The position numbers and the translations under genes are program-made. Shown one piece after another: positions 8,251 to 16,489 of a stretch of 64,000 nt of DNA. Origin of the DNA: CAWHHZ01 sp963829355. GTDB taxonomy: Bacteria > Acidobacteriota > Thermoanaerobaculia > Gp7-AA8 > JAHWKK01. Position 1 is the stretch's first letter. Every line of letters begins with the position of its first letter. Below the pieces are notes generated by a model. The model saw only the letters and a program-made list of their open reading frames with translations. It had not been told where the DNA came from and searched no databases. The DNA lies in NCBI GenBank assembly GCA_963829355.1, contig CAWHHZ010000009.1:186001-250000 (forward strand), written 5' to 3'.

Positions 8251-9163
8251 GTGGAAGGCTTCTCGAGAGCTGGGTCGAACCGATGAGGCTCCCGGATGGA
8301 ACGATCGGCGGTGCAATCGGATCTGACGATCGACATCACCGAGCAGGAGGCTGCACGCAGGGAGCTCGAGCATTCTCGAAAGGAGCTCGCGGCAGAGCGC
8401 GACCGCCTTCGGATGCTGATGGAGCAGGTCCCCGCCATCATATGGTCGGTCGATACCGATCTGGTTTTTCTGACCAACTACGGCTCAGGCCTCACCCGAC
8501 TGGGGCTCCCTCAGGAACATTCTGTCGGTCTGAGCATGGACGAGATCGGCAGCGCGCCCCCCACAATCCCTTCAGTTCGCGCGACCCTTCGCGACGGAGC
8601 TCCCCGCGACTACACCGTCGTTTACGAGGATCGCTCTCTCCGCTCTCACATCCGGCCGCTGCAGAGACGGTCACGGCACGATCATCGGAGATTCTCGGTG
8701 TGACGCTCGACGTGACCGAGGAGCGGCAGAATGCAGAAGCCCTGGAGCAATCCCGGCTCGAGCTGGAGGAAGAACGATCGCGGCTCCAGATTTTCATCTC
8801 ACAGCTCCCCGTCATCTTCTGGACCGTCGATCGAGACCTCGTCATCGGCACGAGCGTTGGGGCTGCTCTCGCGACGATCGGCCGGCTCTACGAATCAGAC
8901 CGTCGGGCAGCACATGTCGGAAATCATGCCGGAGGACAGCCCCATCGTTGTTGCGTTGAAGAGAGCTCTGCAGGGCGAGTCCGGGAACGTCGTTCAGGAG
9001 TACCGGGGGCGGATCTTCCGCGCTCACATCGAGCCGATCCGCCACAGCGCACGGAACGAAGTCGTCGGCGCGATCGGCCTCGCGATCGACATCGACGAGG
9101 AGATCCGCGCGCAGAGTCGAGCTTCGAGAAAAGACGCGTACACTCGAGAAGCTCTCCGCCCAG
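8236..9163 (+). pseudogene. middle of the PAS-rich kinase, broken by several frameshifts
   Basis: Recognisable PAS-repeat sequence jumps between all three plus frames: YHTEMSGRLLESWVEPMR near 8240, ITEQEAARRELEHSRKEL and MEQVPAIIWSVDTDLVF near 8330-8470, VTLDVTEERQNAEALEQSR near 8700, then MPEDSPIVVALKRALQGE near 8930. At least five shifts are needed to join 6775 to 9164. Three tandem PAS copies (opening I..QIPAIVWTVDTDLVI, M..QVPAIIWSVDTDLVF, I..QLPVIFWTVDRDLVI) are evident. Either the gene is decaying or the consensus sequence is poor here; the clean frames on both sides favour the latter. Confidence 0.6.
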
Positions 9164-9790
9164 TTGATCAACGCTCAGGAAGGCGAGAGAGAACGGATCG
9201 CTCGTGAGCTTCACGATGAATTCGGGGGAATGTTCACATCCCTTTCCTTCGACGTCTCGTGGATCCGGGACAATGCTTCCGGGCCGGAGCTGGAACGGCG
9301 AGCTCAGGACATGGCCTCCCGCATCGATCACGCCATGAAGCGGGTCCGGGAAGTGGCCAGGGAGCTCCGCCCGAAAGTGCTCGACGACTTCGGACTCGTT
9401 CCAGCGATCGACGATCTCGTGGCGTCGTTCTCCGACCGGTACGGAATCGAGACAAATCTCTCCAGCCATCCCGAGGACATCACGATCGGAGCCGGGCTCG
9501 ACATCATGATCTACCGGATCGTCCAGGAGGCGCTGACCAACATCGCAAAGCACAGCGGTGCCACGCGCGCCGAGGTGCGCCTGCGCCAGGCGAATGGTCA
9601 CCTGATCGCGGAAATCAGGGACGATGGTCGCGGCATCCGCCCCGAGGACATCGCCGGATCGACCTCCCTCGGACTCGTCGGGATCCGGGAGCGGGCGGAG
9701 ATTCTCGGGGGTGAGCTCGCCATCGAGCCATTCGAAGGGAAGGGGACGATCGTGCGGGTCACGGTACCGTACCGAGAGGAGACACAATGA
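9164..9790 (+). CDS. histidine kinase catalytic part, NarX/DegS (HisKA_3) type
   Basis: 208 residues of open frame carry a HisKA_3 dimerisation helix with the phospho-acceptor His in ARELHDEFGG (H17) and an HATPase_c domain: N-box YRIVQEALTNIAKHSGA, G1 DDGRGI, G2 SLGLVGIRERAEILGG. This is the output end of the frameshifted kinase that begins near 6775. HisKA_3 kinases pair with NarL-type regulators, and exactly such a gene follows with a 4-base ATGA overlap, so the partner is clear. The TTG at 9164 may not be used as a start if the upstream frameshifts are artefacts. Confidence 0.85.
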   Translation: MINAQEGERERIARELHDEFGGMFTSLSFDVSWIRDNASGPELERRAQDMASRIDHAMKRVREVARELRPKVLDDFGLVPAIDDLVASFSDRYGIETNLSSHPEDITIGAGLDIMIYRIVQEALTNIAKHSGATRAEVRLRQANGHLIAEIRDDGRGIRPEDIAGSTSLGLVGIRERAEILGGELAIEPFEGKGTIVRVTVPYREETQ

Positions 9791-10419
9791 TCCGTATTCT
9801 GCTGGTCGATGATCACAAGCTGGTCCGGGCGGGCCTGCGCCAGATCCTCGAGACGCAGCCCGACATCGAAGTCGCGGCCGAGGCGGGAACAGGTGCGGAA
9901 ACACTCGACGCCGTCCGGAAAGACCATTTCGACATCATTCTGCTCGACCTGTCTCTTCCGGACTACAGCGGAATCGATCTGATGAAGTCGATCCTCGCAG
10001 TCGATCCGTCGAAAAAAATCCTGATCCTCAGCATGCACCCGGAGGAGAATTACGCACGCCGTGTCCTGCGAAGCGGTGCGGTGGGATACCTGAACAAGGA
10101 AGCGGCCCCTGAGCTGCTGTTGTCCGCGATCCGGAAGGTAGCCGGCGGCGGACGGTTCGTGAGCCCTGCTCTCGCGGAGATCCTGGCGATCGATCTTGCC
10201 GAAGATGGTGCAGAGGTTCCGCATGAACGTCTCTCCGACAGGGAGTTCGAGGTATTCGAGCGGCTCGTTCGCGGTGAATCGATCTCGGAGATTGCCGCGA
10301 CCCTCCACCTGAGCCCCAAGACGATCTCGACGCACCGCAGCCGGATCCTCCAGAAGATGGATCTCCGGAACAACGCGGACCTGATCCGGTACGCCATCGA
10401 TCAGGGCCTGCTGACTTAG
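9787..10419 (+). CDS. NarL/FixJ-family response regulator
   Basis: 210 residues: an N-terminal receiver with the acidic pair VDDH (D8, D9), phospho-acceptor D54 (DIILLDLSLPDY) and the switch Lys in GYLNKEA, then a LuxR-type helix-turn-helix (LSDREFEVFERLVRGESISEIAATLHLSPKTISTHRSRI). It is coupled to the HisKA_3 kinase by an ATGA overlap, so that kinase is the likely phosphodonor. It binds DNA as a dimer when phosphorylated; target promoters are not identifiable here. Confidence 0.93.
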   Translation: MIRILLVDDHKLVRAGLRQILETQPDIEVAAEAGTGAETLDAVRKDHFDIILLDLSLPDYSGIDLMKSILAVDPSKKILILSMHPEENYARRVLRSGAVGYLNKEAAPELLLSAIRKVAGGGRFVSPALAEILAIDLAEDGAEVPHERLSDREFEVFERLVRGESISEIAATLHLSPKTISTHRSRILQKMDLRNNADLIRYAIDQGLLT

Positions 10420-10425
10420 CGACGC

Positions 10426-10638
10426 CAGGGCCCGCGCAGGCGGACCGACACAACCTCACATCACAGGCCCGCGCAGGCGGGCTTACACAACCTCACCCCA
10501 CAGGCCCGCGCAGGCGGGCCGACACAACCCAGCCCAGCGGCGTAAGCCCTGGGACACGCGTAATGGCGTTGAGTTAAGGGTGCGACCGAGAATCGTCATG
10601 CCGAGCGGGCTAGGTTGTGTCGCGCCGCCTGCGCGGCG
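10426..10638. repeat. 37-38-bp tandem repeat array with an inverted fourth unit
   Basis: Three adjacent copies (10426-10463, 10464-10500, 10501-10537) share CAGGCCCGCGCAGGCGGGCC followed by GACACAACC. Each contains a short hairpin GCCCGC/GCGGGC. A partial unit in the opposite orientation lies at about 10612-10638 (AGGTTGTGTCGCGCCGCCTG). Between them sits the separate 50-bp repeat at 10561. There are no spacers, so this is not a CRISPR array. The 320-bp gap between genes is otherwise empty. Confidence 0.8.
10561..10610 (+). repeat. 50-bp dispersed repeat (first copy)
   Basis: TAATGGCGTTGAGTTAAGGG leads into a section ending GTCATGCCGAGCGGGC. The same 50 bases occur in reverse orientation at 26172-26221 with a single mismatch (T to C at position 15). 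Both copies are intergenic and lie beside other repeats. Confidence 0.85.
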
Positions 10639-10739
10639 CTGCACGGAGCCCCGGCCACACCTCGTGTCAGATATCGCCTACAACAACTCCCGATTCCCGC
10701 TGATACCGACGAAGGCTCCCGGGCCTTATCTTGACTAGC

Positions 10740-11165
10740 ATGCAGAACCAGACCAGCGGATCCCCCGAACGGCAAAACAACTTCCATCTTCAGACAGTCC
10801 TTCTCGTGGAGGAGTGCGAAATCTGGGGCAACGTCCTCTCCCGGTATCTGACGGCGCGAGGACTCGACGTCACGTGGCTTCATTCGCCTGAGGGGGTGCT
10901 TCCGTTCATCCTCGACGTCGATCCGGACATGATCGTCGTGGGCGATGCGACGAGGAATGGCGACTCCGATCTGATCGATGAGATTGGCAAGCTGGGGCCC
11001 GAGACGAAAGCGAGGATGCTGATCCTCACCGGTGAAAAATCCACACTCCGCCACCCGAACGGATTTCCGGTCGTCCGGAAATCGAATCTGTTCGGAATCG
11101 GCAACTGGGTCGATCAGAGAACCGGGATGTTCCCGCCCCTTCCACTCGAGCGGAACCAGGTCTGA
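10740..11165 (+). CDS. receiver-like single-domain protein (atypical)
   Basis: 141 residues from the ATG at 10740; a TTG nine bases earlier is also possible. The fold pattern of a receiver domain is visible: strand one VLLVEE, a likely phospho-acceptor Asp in MIVVGDATRNGDSD, and a Lys in VVRKSN. The usual acidic pair is EE rather than DD, and the loop after the Asp is unusual, so phosphorylation may be weak or lost. It lies just before a second odd receiver and a large kinase, so it may be an adaptor in that relay. No output domain is present. Confidence 0.7.
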   Translation: MQNQTSGSPERQNNFHLQTVLLVEECEIWGNVLSRYLTARGLDVTWLHSPEGVLPFILDVDPDMIVVGDATRNGDSDLIDEIGKLGPETKARMLILTGEKSTLRHPNGFPVVRKSNLFGIGNWVDQRTGMFPPLPLERNQV

Positions 11166-11186
11166 GGGCCGGTTCCCGGGAGAGCA

Positions 11187-11648
11187 ATGATCAGCAAGCG
11201 TGACCAGATCGTGATTTCGGGCGAAAGGAAGCACTCCGGCGCCACCGGCCGGGTGCTGATCGCCGACCACGACGACGTCATGCTCATCGGTGTTGCCGAG
11301 CTCCTTCGCCGCAGAGGAATCGACGTGGAGACGACGAACAACCTGAGCGGCGAAGCGTCCTCGGGCGACTATGACGTCGTGATCTTTGATCCACTCATCG
11401 AGCCCGAGGGCCTGGACGCGGCACGACGGTTCGTCATGTGCATGGATGAAAGATTTCCTTCACCGTCGCTGATCGTCGTGTCCGAGTTCCTCGACGACGT
11501 CGAAGAAATCGGGGCTGAGAGTGGTCCAGATGCGGTTCTCCATGCGAAGCCTGTACGGATTGCAGTACTCGCGCAGTCAGTCGAAGGGATGCTGTCGAGG
11601 AGACGACTGCCGGGGAAGGTAAACAACGAAGCCGAGGAACGGGCGTGA
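11187..11648 (+). CDS. receiver-like single-domain protein
   Basis: 153 residues. An approximately 25-residue lead is followed by a receiver-like fold: VLIADHDDVMLIGVAELL (acidic cluster), VVIFDPLIEPEG (candidate phospho-acceptor Asp) and LHAKPVRI (Lys-Pro switch). It has no DNA-binding part. The stop overlaps the GTG of the following kinase (GTGA), so the two are co-translated and this is probably a cognate receiver or inhibitor of that kinase. It shares the general plan of the preceding protein but is not an obvious recent duplicate. Confidence 0.75.
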   Translation: MISKRDQIVISGERKHSGATGRVLIADHDDVMLIGVAELLRRRGIDVETTNNLSGEASSGDYDVVIFDPLIEPEGLDAARRFVMCMDERFPSPSLIVVSEFLDDVEEIGAESGPDAVLHAKPVRIAVLAQSVEGMLSRRRLPGKVNNEAEERA

Positions 11649-13762
11649 ACGACATCACCCGAACCGCCGTGATGCATCAGGGGGCGCCACAACTGTGGCG
11701 TCGTCTCTCGATCGGTGCCTGCAGCGGTGCCATCGCCATCAGCGTGCTGGCGCTCGTGGGCTGGACCTTCGGTATCGAGCGGCTCACGAACTGGGTTCCG
11801 GATGTCGTTCCATTCAAGGTCTCCGGCAGCATCGTGATCATTTTCATCGGTGCCGCGCTGCTGCGTCTTGCCACACGCCACCATCCTCACCAGAGCGACC
11901 GCATCTGGTTGTATGGCGCGAGCGTGATCTCGTTCGCAGCAGGTCTCTATGGAGTCATTCCCAATACTCTCGATCGCCTGGAGCACGGTTCGTTCACCCT
12001 TCCGGCGGCGGCAGCGCACGTGATCGCGTTCGACCCGCTTCGCATTCCGATTGCGTCCGGCGCTGGCTTTCTCCTTCTCGCCGTTGCGCTCGGGCTTCTG
12101 CCGACAGACTGGAACACCAGCCGTTCGCGGGTGTCCATTCTCTCTCTGGCGTGCGCGGCCAATGCTCTGCTGACGCTGCTCGGCTACGGCTACGGAGTCC
12201 GTTTCTATTTCTCCGAGCAGATCTATGTACCGATGCCACTGCCGACCGCGGTGGCTTTCCTGCTGCTGTCGTTCGTCATCATCGTCGTACAGCCTGCGGG
12301 GGGGATTCTCTCGGCGATTCTCTCCGACACGACGACGGGACAAATTGCGAGAAGACTTCTTCCCGCTGCCGTTCTGATTCCTGCGATTACCGGAACGGCC
12401 CACGTATTCATCACGAACAACACAGTGTTCGATCATTCCTTCGTCCGAGCTCTCGAATCGCTGCTCACGATCATTCTGCTCTCGGCGCTTCTTCTCTACA
12501 CGACGATCTCGAGCGCCTCGCGTGATGCGAAGATGGCCGCTTACCGTGAGCAGCGGGATCGCGAGGCGGAGAACCGGCGGCTGCTGTGGGAGCTGTCGCA
12601 GGACATGCTCGCCGTGGCAAACAGGGAAGGGCGGTTCATCGAGGTGAATCCGGCCTGGACCAGGACGCTCGGATGGACCCCGGACGAAATGCTGAGCCGC
12701 TCCCTGCTCGACTTCGTCCATCCTGACGACCGAGACGCCACGGCCCGCGAGCGCGGGGGCGTGCTCGACGGCAAGGGGAGTACCCCGTATTTTCAGAACC
12801 GCTATCTCTGCAAGGATGGAACGTATCGGACGCTGCAGTGGCACGCCGCCCTGAACCCCGAGACCGACGAGGTATTCGCGGTCGCGCGCGACGTGACCGC
12901 GATCGTGGCCGCGAACAACAGGATGCGGGAGCTGAACCGCGACCTCGAGATGCGGGTCAAGATGCGGACACTCGAGCTCGAGACTGCGAACAAGGAGCTC
13001 GAATCGTTCAGCTACGCGGTCTCGCATGATCTGCGTGCGCCCCTGCGCGCGATCGAAGGATTCAGCCGGATGGTGGTGGAACGATTCGCCGATGAGCTTC
13101 CCGAGGAGGGAAAGCACTTCCTCTCACGTGTGCGCGCAGGGTCCACCCGGATGGGCGAGATCATCGACGGCCTTCTCACGCTCTCGAGACTGAGCCGGGG
13201 TGACCTGCGGCTGGACGAGATCGACCTGAGCGCAATTGCGAGAGAGATCGTCGAGGATCTCCGGGCCGCCGATCCGGAGCGTGAGGTCGACATCTCGATC
13301 GAGCCGGACATGCACGTCATCGGCGACCATCGTCTTCTCCAGTCACTGATGCTGAACCTGATCTCGAATGCGTGGAAGTTCACGGGCGGGAAAGACACTC
13401 CGCAGATCGAGGTTGGTTCGCGGGACGGAGAGGTCACGGAGTTCTACGTCCGGGACAACGGCGCGGGGTTCGACGAAAAGCACGCGGGCAAGCTGTTTAC
13501 ACCTTTCCAGCGTCTTCATACGATAGAAGAGTTCGATGGCACGGGTCTTGGTCTTGCGACTGTCCGGCGTATCGTCAACCGGCATGGCGGGACAGTACGG
13601 GCGGAGGGAGCCAAAGGCGAGGGGGCAACGTTCTCGTTCTCATTGCCCGCATCAGACGACGACCGGGTCGCTCACGACGCAAATAGAGAGCATAATCGAG
13701 GTCCCGGGAGGATCATCGAAGAAGCCGCCACGATCGACGACAGACAGGAGCAACTCCTATGA
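11645..13762 (+). CDS. membrane sensor histidine kinase with PAS domain
   Basis: 705 residues from GTG 11645. About eight N-terminal membrane spans (to residue about 285) form an uncharacterised sensor region. A PAS domain follows (LSQDMLAVANREGRFIEVNPAWTRTLGW), then a coiled linker, a HisKA box with the phospho-acceptor in SYAVSHDLRAPLRAIEGF (about residue 460) and an intact HATPase_c domain (N-box LMLNLISNAWKF, G1 DNGAGF, G2 GTGLGLATVRRI). The FSYAVSHDLRAPLR helix is typical of kinases related to phytochrome-type bacterial sensors. The gene overlaps both neighbours by four bases, placing it in an operon with receivers on each side. Confidence 0.92.
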   Translation: MNDITRTAVMHQGAPQLWRRLSIGACSGAIAISVLALVGWTFGIERLTNWVPDVVPFKVSGSIVIIFIGAALLRLATRHHPHQSDRIWLYGASVISFAAGLYGVIPNTLDRLEHGSFTLPAAAAHVIAFDPLRIPIASGAGFLLLAVALGLLPTDWNTSRSRVSILSLACAANALLTLLGYGYGVRFYFSEQIYVPMPLPTAVAFLLLSFVIIVVQPAGGILSAILSDTTTGQIARRLLPAAVLIPAITGTAHVFITNNTVFDHSFVRALESLLTIILLSALLLYTTISSASRDAKMAAYREQRDREAENRRLLWELSQDMLAVANREGRFIEVNPAWTRTLGWTPDEMLSRSLLDFVHPDDRDATARERGGVLDGKGSTPYFQNRYLCKDGTYRTLQWHAALNPETDEVFAVARDVTAIVAANNRMRELNRDLEMRVKMRTLELETANKELESFSYAVSHDLRAPLRAIEGFSRMVVERFADELPEEGKHFLSRVRAGSTRMGEIIDGLLTLSRLSRGDLRLDEIDLSAIAREIVEDLRAADPEREVDISIEPDMHVIGDHRLLQSLMLNLISNAWKFTGGKDTPQIEVGSRDGEVTEFYVRDNGAGFDEKHAGKLFTPFQRLHTIEEFDGTGLGLATVRRIVNRHGGTVRAEGAKGEGATFSFSLPASDDDRVAHDANREHNRGPGRIIEEAATIDDRQEQLL

Positions 13763-14175
13763 GCAAGCGAAGAATTCTTCTGATCGAGGACAACCCCGAC
13801 GATCGTGAGCTGATGATGATCGCACTGAAGGAGAACCGCCTCGTCAACGAAGTCCTCGTTGCGGCCGACGGGCAGGAAGCGATCGATATCCTCGAGAGCG
13901 ACGAAGACTTCGCCCTGATCCTTCTCGATCTCCAGTTGCCGAAGGTCAGCGGTCATGAAGTCCTGCGGTTCATCCGCGAGAAGACGAAGCTCGTTCCGGT
14001 GGTCGTACTCACATCCTCTGACGAGGATCAGGACATCGTCGAGAGCTACGACCTCGGGGCGAACAGCTACGTCAGAAAGCCGGTCGCATTCAATGAGTTT
14101 CTCGAAGCGACGCGACAACTCGGCATGTACTGGCTTCTGCTCAACGCAGGACCGCCGAAGCGGGGCGGTAGTTGA
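13759..14175 (+). CDS. CheY/Rcp1-like single-domain response regulator
   Basis: 138 residues, all receiver: acidic triplet IEDNPDDRE, phospho-acceptor D57 (ALILLDLQLPKVSG), Thr in VVLTSSDED and Lys in SYVRKPVAF. The N-terminal NPDDRELM signature and long final helix match the Rcp1-type regulators that accompany phytochrome-like kinases. It overlaps the upstream kinase (ATGAGC after the kinase's last codons), and its own stop overlaps a TTG that begins the next gene, so it sits between two kinases in one transcript. Confidence 0.92.
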   Translation: MSKRRILLIEDNPDDRELMMIALKENRLVNEVLVAADGQEAIDILESDEDFALILLDLQLPKVSGHEVLRFIREKTKLVPVVVLTSSDEDQDIVESYDLGANSYVRKPVAFNEFLEATRQLGMYWLLLNAGPPKRGGS

Positions 14176-15390
14176 ACGCCAGGATACTGATTCTCGAGGA
14201 CTCCGAAGACGACATGATTCTGGTCGTCGAAGTCACTTCGTGACCACGGATTCGAGCCGGAGTGGAAACGTGCGGAGACGCCGGAGGACGCTCGCGTAAC
14301 CTCCTGCGCGATCATGGGTGGGACGCGGTTCTGTGCGACTACAATATGCCGCACATCAAGGCGGAAGAGGCGGTCGAGATCGTGCGCGCGCACGACGACA
14401 ATCTTCCGTTCATTCTCGTTTCCGGAACGGTCGACGCCTCGGTCGCCGTAGGAATGATGCGCAAGGGTATGCACGAGTACGTGATGAAAGACGAGCTCGT
14501 GCGTCTGGGACCTGCTCTCGAGCGGGAAATCCGGGATGCTAACTTTCGCAAAAGCGAGCGCCTGGCCAAGGCGGAGCTCTTCGCGCTGCAGAAGCGCTTC
14601 TACGATACGTTCGAGCAATCCTCGGTGGGCATCGCCCAGCTCGATCGCCAGGCACGCGTCATGTGGGCCAACGCTCAACTGGCCGAGATGCTCGGCTACA
14701 CCAACGATGAGTTGATCGGTCTGCCATGCGAGAAGCTCACGTGGCCTGAGGACTGGCCGGCCGAGCAAGAGCGCCAGCAGGCGCTGCTCGAAGGGCGCAC
14801 GGACGAATACAGGATCGACAAGCGCTACCGCCGGCGCGACGGCTCACCCATCTGGACGCTTCTCACCCTCACCGCGATCAAGGACGACGCCGGGAAGACT
14901 TCCTATCTGTCAGCGGTGGTGCAGGACATCTCTGATCTGAAGAAGGCGGAAGATCGCGTGCGCAGCAGCGAAGCATTCACCCGCGCCGTTCTCGACTCGA
15001 TGCCGTTCGAGGTGGCGGTCGTCGATCGCGCCGGAATCATCCGTCACGTGAACACGGCATGGGAGATGTTCGCGCGGGAGAACGGTCTCGAGTCACTCGA
15101 CAAGGTTGGGACCGGCGCGTCATACCTCGACGCCTGCCCCCCGGACCTGCGCAAGCAACTCGACCGCGTCATCGCGGGCACAAAGCCTCTCGTAAGTGAA
15201 TACCCCTGTCATTCGCCCCGCGAGGAGCGATGGTTCCTGATGCAGGCTGCGCCGCTGAACTTCGAGAATGGTGGCGCGGTCATCTCGCACGTCGACATCA
15301 GCTCCCGGGTTCTCACCGAGCAGGCGCTGGAGCGTCGTGAGCGCGAGTACCGTTCGATCGTCGAGACGATGAGCGAGGGACTTGCTCACT
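14172..15390 (+). CDS. receiver-PAS-PAS front half of a hybrid kinase (frameshifted)
   Basis: Starts at a TTG overlapping the previous stop (TTGA). The receiver opens with ARILILEDSEDDMI, but shifts frame near 14233 and again near 14300 (LRDHGFEPEWKRAETPEDAR lies in another frame), then resumes with LLRDHGWDAVLCDYNMPH. Two PAS domains follow (FDTFEQSSVGIAQLDRQARV at about 14600; AVLDSMPFEVAVVDRAGIIR at about 15000). A third frameshift near 15390 moves the reading into the frame of the next entry. Receiver-first kinases are usually soluble relay members. Three indels in 1.2 kb suggest consensus errors rather than selection, but decay cannot be excluded. Confidence 0.75.
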
Positions 15391-16489
15391 CGTCGATCTG
15401 GAAGGAAGGCTCCTGTTCGCCAATCGACGCTTCTGCGAGATCGTGGGATACGAGCTGTCGCAGATCCGCGGCGAGACGATGGCGGATATGCTGCTCGCCC
15501 CGCACGATCGGGAGCGCGTCCGAGAGCAGGTGTCGCTGGCCCTGGAGGGATCCCGCGGAGGATTCCAGGCGCGTCTTCTCCATCCCGACGGTCTCGAGCG
15601 CTGGGTCGACGTCAGCACGGTTCCACGATACGACACCCGCGGCAAGGTGATCGGCAGATTGAGCGTCGTCAGTGACATCACCGAGAAGCGAACCGCTGCG
15701 CAGGAACAGGAGAGGCTGCGAAAACAGATCGAAGAGCTCAACCGGATCGAGAGCCTCGGCAAACTCGCCGGAACCATGGCGCACGAGTTCAACAACGTGC
15801 TGATGGGCGTGCAGCCCTTCACCGAAGTGATTCGCAGATCCGCGCCGGAAAACCAGAAAGTGCAGCAGGCGACGCAGTTCGTCGTCGACGCCGTGCAGCG
15901 AGGGCGCAGAATCTCGCAGGAGATCCTCCGGTACTCGAGGCCCACTCCTCCCGAAAGAACCGACGTCCCAGCCGCCGAGTTCGTGCGGAAGCTAGAGGAG
16001 TTCGGCAAGGGGATCGTGCGCGACAAGCATCATCTTCTCGTCGAGCCATGCGAAGCGAAGGGCTCGATCAGGATTGACCGCGAGCAGTTCCTCCAGGTCT
16101 TCACGAACCTCATGCTCAACGCCTGCGATGCGATGGAAACCGACGGCTCAATCGAGATCGGAGCTACCGTCGACGAATCGTCCACACACTACGACTTCGG
16201 GGTGGTCTCGCAACCAGAATCGTACCTGCACATCGCGGTGCGCGACACCGGGGTGGGGATGCCACCGGAAACCGCGCAGAAAATCTTCGAACCGATGTTC
16301 ACGACGAAACGGACCGGAACCGGCCTCGGCCTCGCGATCGTCCATCAGATCGTCACGGCTCACGGCGGGCTCATCTTCGTGGAAACCACCCCGGGCAAGG
16401 GGTCCACGTTCCACCTGTTCCTGCCGCTGACGAATACCGAGGAGCGGCAGCCAACGGAAGCCGCGAGCGCCACGAGAGAGATCCAGTGA
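15391..16489 (+). CDS. PAS-HisKA-HATPase back half of the same kinase
   Basis: Continues the gene that starts at 14172. The last PAS domain (VDLEGRLLFANRRFCEIVGY) is followed by a HisKA helix with the acceptor in GTMAHEFNNVLMGVQPFTEV and an intact HATPase_c domain (N-box NLMLNACDAME, G1 RDTGVGMPPE, G2 GTGLGLAIVHQIVTAHGG). The 'AHEFNNVLMG' helix is shared with the next kinase at 16486, so the two are related by duplication. The stop overlaps the GTG of that next gene. If the frameshifts are sequence errors the full protein would be roughly 770 residues. Confidence 0.85.

Noticed and set aside
10426..10537. CRISPR array
   Set aside because: The 37-38-bp units are directly adjacent without unique spacers, and no cas genes are nearby.
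11369..13117. Long open frame on the minus strand under the membrane kinase
   Set aside because: Charged, low-complexity translation typical of an antisense shadow of a GC-rich gene; the plus-strand kinase has full motifs.
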